From AM-2324 sp964225135 (GTDB lineage Bacteria > Bacteroidota > Bacteroidia > Chitinophagales > Saprospiraceae), in assembly GCA_964225135.1 (NCBI GenBank), contig CAXQNQ010000202.1:1-39373 (forward strand): a DNA stretch of 39,373 bases. Direction: 5' to 3'. A program made the translations under genes and the position numbers. Each line of letters opens with the position of its first letter. Within the stretch, counting starts at the first letter, position 1. This document shows, in pieces, positions 34,025 through 39,373 of the stretch. A model generated the notes under the pieces. The model saw nothing but the letters and a program-made list of their open reading frames with translations, was not told where the DNA came from and did not search any database.

Positions 34025-35494
34025 TTATTCAACTACTAAACGGATCGTTTGATCCTGATTTTCTAACTGAATGAAATATAAGCCCCCCTTTAAAGAACCA
34101 ATATTCAAGCCTCCTTGCACATTTGCTGTCAATTCCACAGCTCCTACAGTATTATAAATTGTCACTTGACCTCTATAATCATCCGAAAAGAAAAGCTCGT
34201 TTTGTGCTGGATTCGGATATACTTGAACTTCTGGAACCAGTTTCTCTACTACACGCACATCTGAATATACAATAGTACCATCAAAATCTTCCTGTTGCAG
34301 TCTATAGTAGTTATATCCATTCATAGGACGCTCATCTACAAATGCATACTCAGATACTAAATCGTACGTTCCAGCACCGTATTCAAAACCTATCATATCC
34401 CAATCTATACCATTGCTAGATCTTTGAATTTCAAATCCTAGATTATTTTCTTCCGAAGCCGTAACCCAAATAACTACATGCACCTCCTCTTCTACTTCTA
34501 CATCAAATTTGATCAAGTCTACTGGAAGCAATAAACAAGCTGCTTCCACTACGGATCGACTACCACAATCACTCATGTTATTGGAAATATTAACACTTCC
34601 AGTAGGAGAATCTAGATAACCACAAACACTTGCTATTGCACATTCTGTTAAGACAGAATTCATGATGATAGTTAAATTATGAATAGTAACAGGATCAATA
34701 TTATCTAAACCACTCAAGGAGGCTAATGAGGAGTTTTGCTCAATAGTTACGCTACCTCCATCTATAGAGCTTAAATTTGATAATGCACTTATATCTGATA
34801 AATTAGAATGATATTTGATAATCAAATTACCACTCAAGCTTTGTAGATTATCTAATCCATTCAAGCTGGTCAAACCATTATTATTATTTAACCATAATTG
34901 ACCCCCTATGGTTTGCAGATTAGCTAGTCCAGCCAAATCAGTCAAGTTATGGCATCTAGTAATATTCAAATTACCACCTATGCTGGTGATACCTAATAAA
35001 CCATCAATCTGATTTAAATTATTTAGATCGATCAACTTAATTTTACCATTGACTGAAGTAATATTGCTCAAACTATTCACATTCAATAGTGAAGGACATT
35101 GAGAGATTTGAATATGTGTTTGGACAGTAGTCAAACTACTAAAGCCATTCAGATTGACCATGGAGTTATTGTTATCCATGAAAAGGCTTTTCACAGAAGT
35201 CAAATTATTTAAACCTTCTACATTCTGCAGTGCGGTGTTATTAATCATTAAATCTCCAGCAATTGAAGTTATTCCGCTAAGTCCTGACAAATTATTTATG
35301 GACCCACCATCGATGGTTAGGTTTCCTTGAAGATCCGTACAATTAGGATACGTTGAAGAAAAATTATTGACTTGAGTTTGATTACTAAGTGTAATATCTC
35401 CTGCTGGACACTGTGCATTTGTAACAAGAATAAAATACAGTCCTAAAAATAGAACCAACATAAATTTGATAACCTTGATCGTATTGCTTTTCAT
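34025..35494 (-). CDS. Secreted leucine-rich/receptor-L-like protein with T9SS sorting domain (paralogue A)
   Basis: A 489-residue exported protein (signal ends LVTNAQ). Repeats of about 23 residues run from about 55 to 275: LSGLSGITSIAGDLMINNTA, LQNVEGLNNLTSVKSLFMDN, LTDLAGLANLQTIGGQLWLN, LTSLNGLDNLQSLSGNLIIK. They end in CAIASVCGYLDSPTGSVNIS and a cysteine-bearing cap. A conserved module (LLPVDLIKFDV, ASEENNLGFEIQRSSNGIDW, NYYRLQQEDFDG) and a T9SS tail (VQVYPNPAQNELFFSDD) follow. It is very similar in arrangement and wording to the next gene (35649-36962), clearly a tandem duplicate with a different repeat number. Likely surface-exposed binding protein; ligand unknown. Confidence 0.88.
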   Translation of the reverse strand: MKSNTIKVIKFMLVLFLGLYFILVTNAQCPAGDITLSNQTQVNNFSSTYPNCTDLQGNLTIDGGSINNLSGLSGITSIAGDLMINNTALQNVEGLNNLTSVKSLFMDNNNSMVNLNGFSSLTTVQTHIQISQCPSLLNVNSLSNITSVNGKIKLIDLNNLNQIDGLLGITSIGGNLNITRCHNLTDLAGLANLQTIGGQLWLNNNNGLTSLNGLDNLQSLSGNLIIKYHSNLSDISALSNLSSIDGGSVTIEQNSSLASLSGLDNIDPVTIHNLTIIMNSVLTECAIASVCGYLDSPTGSVNISNNMSDCGSRSVVEAACLLLPVDLIKFDVEVEEEVHVVIWVTASEENNLGFEIQRSSNGIDWDMIGFEYGAGTYDLVSEYAFVDERPMNGYNYYRLQQEDFDGTIVYSDVRVVEKLVPEVQVYPNPAQNELFFSDDYRGQVTIYNTVGAVELTANVQGGLNIGSLKGGLYFIQLENQDQTIRLVVE

Positions 35495-35648
35495 TTCAAA
35501 TGAATTTTAATAGAATGAATTAAATAGGGCGGTCGACTTGGATCAAAGTTGAATAAAGGAGGATTAGGCTTAACCCTCCTTTTAAAGATTTATCTAAACA
35601 AAGTATGTTGCCCATTTAGTATCTATATGGGCAGTTGATTATATTTAA

Positions 35649-36962
35649 TTATTGAACGATTAATCGGATGGCAGTAGCTTGGTTTTCAATTTGTACAAAG
35701 TAAAAACCAGGTTTCAACATGCTAATGTCCAATCGACTACTTACCATAGATTCTAATTCTACAGCTCCAGTAACACTAAATACAGTCACGCGGCCATTAA
35801 AATTATTGGTAAAGTTCAGCTCATTTTGTGCTGGGTTAGGATAAAAAGATACCTGATCATCCAGGATCTCAACAAAGCGCACCTCAGAATAAACCGAAGT
35901 CCCATCGAAATCCTCTTGAAGTAAACGGTAATAATTTTTTCCTTTTTTAGGACTATTATCCTCAAAACGGTATTCCGTAAGTAAGTTTACTGTTCCAGCA
36001 CCAAATTCATATCCAATTGCTTCCCAGGTTCTGCCATCGTTGGAACGTTGAATTTCAAATCCAAGGTTGTCCTCTTCAGAAGCTGTACTCCATTGTAATA
36101 CATTGACGCCTGACTCAGCTTGCACTTCAAATCTTACTAAGTCAACTGGCAACAATAAACATGCCGTTTCAACTTGGCCAAAGTCCGCACAATCGCCTGT
36201 ATTATTGGAAACTGTTAATGTACCTGAACCGGCACTCATATATCCACAAACACTGGACACTGCACAATCTGAAAGGTTTTGATTACCTCCGATATAAAAA
36301 TCACCAATAGTACTAGGATTGATATTATCTAATCCACTTAAACTACTCAGATTATCGTTATTGGCGATAGTAATATCACCTCCTACTTCAGTTAAATTAG
36401 ATAAGTAACTAAGATCACTTATTAAATGGCACTCTCTAATACGAAGTTTACCACCTACCTCTGTAATATTTTGTAGTCCTTCTAAAGTCAATAAACTCGG
36501 TAGATTTTTTAAGATTAACCAATACCCTATAGAATTCAAACCATTCAATGGTTTGATACTCTCTAACTGTGGACAGTTATCAATGGTCAAATAACCAGCA
36601 ACTGTGTTTAAGCTTTGTAATCCCTTCAAGTTTTGTAAAGATGAATTTCCTTGAATCAACAAATTTCCAACTGAAGTCAGATTATTTAGGCCTCGCAACT
36701 TTGTTAAGCTAGTATTGGATATAGTCAAGCCACCTCCTACAGAATTCAATTGCTCCAATCCTTCCAATGTGGTAATATCCGTACCCGTAATAGTTAATCC
36801 ATTAACGATATCTGTACAATGCGGATAATCAGTAGAAAAGTTATCGATATCTGCTTGGCTGGTTAGTGACGTTGGACATTGAGCATTACTAACTACAGAT
36901 ACTCCTAATCCCAATACAAGTACAAAAACAAATTTCACTAGATTCTTCATATTATTTTTCAT
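35649..36962 (-). CDS. Secreted leucine-rich/receptor-L-like protein with T9SS sorting domain (paralogue B)
   Basis: A 437-residue exported protein (MKNNMKNLVKFVFVLVLGLGVSVVSNAQ; ATG 36950 is an equally good start). The repeat region (about 50-230) has LRGLNNLTSVGNLLIQGN, LKGLQSLNTVAGYLTIDN and LEGLQNITEVGGKLRIRE, then CAVSSVCGYMSAGSGTLTVS. The C-terminal half closely matches paralogue A: LLPVDLVRFEV, ASEEDNLGFEIQRSNDGRTW, NYYRLLQEDFDGTSVYSEV, and T9SS tail VSFYPNPAQNELNFTN. It is about two repeats shorter than paralogue A. A TATATTTG sequence (37102-37109 reversed) about 140 bases upstream may be its -7 promoter element. Confidence 0.88.
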   Translation of the reverse strand: MKNNMKNLVKFVFVLVLGLGVSVVSNAQCPTSLTSQADIDNFSTDYPHCTDIVNGLTITGTDITTLEGLEQLNSVGGGLTISNTSLTKLRGLNNLTSVGNLLIQGNSSLQNLKGLQSLNTVAGYLTIDNCPQLESIKPLNGLNSIGYWLILKNLPSLLTLEGLQNITEVGGKLRIRECHLISDLSYLSNLTEVGGDITIANNDNLSSLSGLDNINPSTIGDFYIGGNQNLSDCAVSSVCGYMSAGSGTLTVSNNTGDCADFGQVETACLLLPVDLVRFEVQAESGVNVLQWSTASEEDNLGFEIQRSNDGRTWEAIGYEFGAGTVNLLTEYRFEDNSPKKGKNYYRLLQEDFDGTSVYSEVRFVEILDDQVSFYPNPAQNELNFTNNFNGRVTVFSVTGAVELESMVSSRLDISMLKPGFYFVQIENQATAIRLIVQ

Positions 36963-37329
36963 AATCTCTTAAGTTTAGACAATAGAATGATAGTGTTCCT
37001 GATGGTCAGAAACCTTTATATACGGGAAGTCGGACTTGAAATATAAAATGAATTGGACCTGTGGGATGAATGTATATGTAGGGTCCTTTTAAAATGCAAT
37101 GCAAATATAATTTGGTATTTATTAATTTGCCACCCTAATTCGTGTTTTTAACAAACTTAAAACACTGAAAACCAATTATATACAATTCAAAAAAAGCATT
37201 AATTATACTATAAAAAGGTAATTAATTACCATAAAAAGAAGAATAGCGCCAAAAAATATTGTTTGGAAAAAAGTTAGATTTTGGAGAATATCTAAAAGAA
37301 AAATGTATGATGTTAGGATTTTTTTAACA
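36963..37329. other. Control region of paralogue B, with a 14-base palindrome
   Basis: Roughly 400 bases without a gene (to the stop at 37366). On the minus strand TATATTTG (37102-37109) matches the Bacteroidota -7 consensus TAnnTTTG, but no TTG -33 element stands at the usual distance. GGTAATTAATTACC at 37217-37230 is a perfect 14-base palindrome. Nothing else is recognised. Confidence 0.4.
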
Positions 37330-37364
37330 AAAAAAGGCTCGAAGTTAACCTCCGAGCCTTTTTT
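37330..37364 (-). terminator. Rho-independent terminator of the acidic lipoprotein gene
   Basis: AAAAAAGGCTCG (37330-37341) pairs with CGAGCCTTTTTT (37353-37364) over an 11-base loop. It sits directly at the stop codon, with a U run on the minus strand. Confidence 0.9.
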
Positions 37365-37365
37365 C

Positions 37366-38577
37366 TTAGCAGTCTTCTATCGCCTCTTCCAAGGCTTCTT
37401 CGTCAGAAATTTCTTCTACACTTCCATCATCATACTGGATTTCAATTGGATAAATCAGTGCTGGGACCTCATCCCAATCCTCATCATGGTTTTCATACCA
37501 TTCCTCGATTAGCGTGAATATATTCATATCTGGACCAATCTCTAATTCAGAGCCATCTGGCATCTCCAAAGTTATAGGAAGCACAATATCAAAACACAAA
37601 TCATCTAAATCAAACCAATCCTCATCATCACAATCGTCATCATCGTCATCCTCATCGTCATGATACCAAAAGTCACAATCCTCTAACCACTCTTCTAACT
37701 CCTCTTCATTGACTTCAAAAATCTCTCCGTCTTCATCCATTATTGAAATCGGGAACACTATTTCTATCTCTTCATCATCATCCTCGTACTCCTCAAATAA
37801 CTCAAATAAAGCATCTTCATCATGTACTTCTTCGATTGTACCATCTGGTAAAACAACTTCTATTGGAAATACCAACTCAAAACAATCGCCTTCATCATCA
37901 TCTTCTTCACAATATTCTAGCGCTTCAAAAAGTTCTTCATCATCGTTAGCAGTGTATGCTAAATCAATGTCATCAAAAATCAACTCCACCGGATATTGTA
38001 ATTCAGGTAAAGCATCTTCATCTGGATTTTCTTCATACCAAGCATAAATTTCCTCTGCCATGGTCTCTCCATCTTCAAAAGTCAATTCATCTCCATCTGG
38101 CATAGTCAAAGTAACTGGATAGATAAAATCAAAACAAATCTCCTCTTCCAATAGGAACAACCAATCCTCCTCATCACAATCATGATCATCGTCGTCCTCA
38201 TAATCATCTTCGTCATCCATTCCTTCACAAGCTTCATAAAGCTCATATAATTCTTCCTCCGATACCGAAAGCTCTTCACCATTTTCATCAATGACTAATA
38301 GTGGAAAAACGAAATTTGGCTCTTCGTCTTCATCTTCATATGATTCATACAAAGCTTCTAGAGCTTCATAATCATCAACAGTTTCTGTTGTTCCGTCTGG
38401 TAATTCCATATCCAAAGGAAAAACCAATTCAAAACAATCATCCGAATCTGATTGATTAGCTAAATCATTTACCACATCCGTATCTGGATCGGCAGAGGGG
38501 ATTAAATCTTGCTCGCATGCTACTAGAGTAAAAACCAAGAATCCTAACAGCAAAGATTTCAACATTAATTTCTTCAT
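37366..38577 (-). CDS. Extremely acidic lipoprotein with ABAB internal repeats, unknown function
   Basis: I do not recognise this family. It has 403 residues; the signal MKKLMLKSLLLGFLVFTLVAC gives lipidation at Cys21. The mature part is dominated by Asp and Glu. Four repeats start at residues 48 (CFELVFPLDMELPDG), 148 (CFDFIYPVTLTMPDG), 232 (CFELVFPIEVVLPDG) and 328 (CFDIVLPITLEMPDG). Repeats 1 and 3 are followed by FPLLVIDENGEELSV or FPISIMDEDGEIFEV and a D-rich linker with DCDEEDW or DCDDEDW. Repeats 2 and 4 are followed by YPVELIFDD or YPIEIQYDD and end in a cysteine. So a unit of about 180 residues, A plus B, is duplicated. Each half ends with a conserved Cys, suggesting disulphides; calcium or cation binding is possible. 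It is divergent from the ECF sigma gene, with which it shares a promoter motif. Confidence 0.85.
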   Translation of the reverse strand: MKKLMLKSLLLGFLVFTLVACEQDLIPSADPDTDVVNDLANQSDSDDCFELVFPLDMELPDGTTETVDDYEALEALYESYEDEDEEPNFVFPLLVIDENGEELSVSEEELYELYEACEGMDDEDDYEDDDDHDCDEEDWLFLLEEEICFDFIYPVTLTMPDGDELTFEDGETMAEEIYAWYEENPDEDALPELQYPVELIFDDIDLAYTANDDEELFEALEYCEEDDDEGDCFELVFPIEVVLPDGTIEEVHDEDALFELFEEYEDDDEEIEIVFPISIMDEDGEIFEVNEEELEEWLEDCDFWYHDDEDDDDDDCDDEDWFDLDDLCFDIVLPITLEMPDGSELEIGPDMNIFTLIEEWYENHDEDWDEVPALIYPIEIQYDDGSVEEISDEEALEEAIEDC

Positions 38578-38639
38578 AACAAATCTTTTAGTTTCCCAGG
38601 CGCATGGGATTGAATAATTAAGGTGCGCTACTCTAGTAT

Positions 38640-38665
38640 GTAAGGAAAATCAAAAAGGGTTGCCT
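38640..38665 (-). promoter_or_regulatory. Candidate ECF sigma promoter for the acidic lipoprotein gene
   Basis: On the minus strand AGGCAACCCTTTT (38665-38653) is followed by TAC at offset 24-26 (38642-38640), 62 bases before the ATG. The same 13-mer and the same TAC offset precede the sigma factor gene. The AAC core fits ECF -35 elements. Confidence 0.6.
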
Positions 38666-38759
38666 ACTAGCTAAAATTTTAATAATCCAAGGCTTAATCC
38701 CCCATAAATCCCTCAAAAACAATCTATTATACAAACATTACTGAAATTCTTCACAATAC

Positions 38760-38785
38760 AGGCAACCCTTTTAGCATTTATATAC
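38760..38785 (+). promoter_or_regulatory. Candidate ECF sigma promoter for the sigma gene (autoregulation)
   Basis: AGGCAACCCTTTT (38760-38772) with TAC at 38783-38785, 32 bases before the sigma ATG. It is identical in sequence and internal spacing to the element facing the acidic lipoprotein gene. The two copies form a 13-base inverted repeat with 94 bases between. Confidence 0.6.
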
Positions 38786-38817
38786 CATATACTAAGACAA
38801 AGCATTTAACTTTTTGC

Positions 38818-39348
38818 ATGACAGAAAGAAAATTGATCCAATTGGCTATAAAAGGGAAGGAAACTGCGATGGATTCCTTATATCACAAGTACGAAAAACT
38901 GTGGTATCGTCTATGCTTACGTTATGCAGATAACAGTCATAAGGCTCAAGATATCTTTCAAGAAGGACTCTTTAATATTTTTAAAGACTTGAAACAATTC
39001 AATGCAGATAAAGCAAAATTCTCCACCTGGTCAGGCAGAGTTTTTGTACATGCTGCCTTGAGATATATTAGGAAGAATCAATGGCAGCAAACTTTTGAAG
39101 AACTGGATGAATCAACAGGTAATCATCCATTAGCACAAGATATTATTGGAAGCATAAGTGCAAGAGAATTAATTCAAGTCATCCAAAAATTACCAACGGG
39201 GTACCGGATTATTTTCAACATGTATGAATTAGAAGGATACACCCATAAAGAGATAGCAGAACAATTGGATATATCCATTGGAACATCAAAGTCCCAATTA
39301 TCAAAAGCCAAAAACTTACTCAGAAAGAAAATAGATCAATTATTCTAA
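38818..39348 (+). CDS. ECF-type RNA polymerase sigma factor
   Basis: A 176-residue sigma-70 family factor of the extracytoplasmic-function type. Region 2 (LYHKYEKLWYRLCLRYADNS, HKAQDIFQEGLFNIFKDLKQ, FSTWSGRVFVHAALRYIRKN) contacts the -10 element and core polymerase. Region 4 (LPTGYRIIFNMYELEGYTHKEIAEQLDISIGTSKSQLSKAKNLLRKKI) carries the helix-turn-helix for the -35 element. The linker is short, without region 3, as expected. It is divergent from the acidic lipoprotein and preceded by a promoter-like motif shared with it. No anti-sigma gene is complete in the window, but one may begin 11 bases downstream. The regulon presumably includes both divergent genes. Confidence 0.95.
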   Translation: MTERKLIQLAIKGKETAMDSLYHKYEKLWYRLCLRYADNSHKAQDIFQEGLFNIFKDLKQFNADKAKFSTWSGRVFVHAALRYIRKNQWQQTFEELDESTGNHPLAQDIIGSISARELIQVIQKLPTGYRIIFNMYELEGYTHKEIAEQLDISIGTSKSQLSKAKNLLRKKIDQLF

Positions 39349-39359
39349 AGCAGAGCGTT

Positions 39360-39373
39360 ATGGAGGAAAATAG
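39360..39373 (+). CDS. Start of a gene downstream of the sigma factor (truncated)
   Basis: ATG at 39360-39362 followed by GAG GAA AAT and two further bases (M-E-E-N) runs off the window, 11 bases after the sigma stop. The position suits a co-transcribed partner such as an anti-sigma protein, but only four codons are visible. Confidence 0.35.

Noticed and set aside
34600..35400. Short regularly spaced DNA repeats as a CRISPR array
   Set aside because: The periodicity is that of leucine-rich protein repeats of about 23 residues in an open frame; the DNA units are not identical and have no spacer pattern.
37709..38047. Serine-rich open frame opposite the acidic lipoprotein
   Set aside because: It is the antisense of Asp/Glu-rich codons (GAT/GAA read as ATC/TTC and shifted to Ser), with no signal or family; the acidic frame has a lipoprotein signal, repeats and a terminator.

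Overview
The window comes from an AT-rich marine-type member of the Bacteroidota. The evidence is a SusC/SusD/SusE outer-membrane glycan-uptake set, six secreted proteins ending in type IX secretion (T9SS) sorting domains, several signal peptides ending in AQ, lipoprotein signals, and a proton-pumping proteorhodopsin. The mix of receptor-L/leucine-rich T9SS proteins and a Saprospira/Lewinella-like gene style makes a marine Saprospiria-type lineage plausible, but the class cannot be fixed from the sequence alone. No rRNA, tRNA, CRISPR array or insertion sequence was seen.

Layout. (1) 1-2575: the start of a truncated secreted protein gene, a ThiF/MoeB-rhodanese fusion, and a divergent saccharopine-dehydrogenase-family gene. 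(2) 2584-6627: a compact light-response island on the minus strand. It holds a divergent cryptochrome/photolyase, a green-type proteorhodopsin with its own terminator, a 51-residue DUF2256 zinc-motif gene (GTG start), and a photolyase-related protein that lacks the iron-sulphur cysteines of its family. (3) 6730-17731: mostly secreted proteins (VPS10/BNR propeller, DUF1028, M14 carboxypeptidase, arylsulfotransferase-like), with a TrpF-like protein, a methyltransferase and inorganic pyrophosphatase. (4) 17908-24952: an AraC regulator facing a susE-susC-susD cluster that has no carbohydrate-active enzyme beside it. (5) 25336-26794: a beta-barrel gene with a broken signal peptide (pseudogene), a GreA/B-like factor and a DUF2007 membrane protein. 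(6) 26941-29756: the three-gene proton-translocating transhydrogenase operon. (7) 29793-36962: three related leucine-rich/receptor-L T9SS proteins, with a lactonase-family lipoprotein and an M24 peptidase between the first two. (8) 37366-39373: a very acidic lipoprotein with an internal ABAB repeat, divergent from an ECF sigma factor. Both genes are preceded by the same 13-base promoter-like sequence.

How parts may work together. The rhodopsin can build a proton gradient in light, and the flanking photolyase/cryptochrome genes fit repair or sensing under the same light exposure. The transhydrogenase could convert the gradient to NADPH. The sigma factor probably drives itself and the acidic lipoprotein. 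The two most unusual units are the rhodopsin island, whose rhodopsin has a glycine at the carotenoid-antenna window, and the ECF sigma/acidic-repeat lipoprotein pair with mirror-image promoters.
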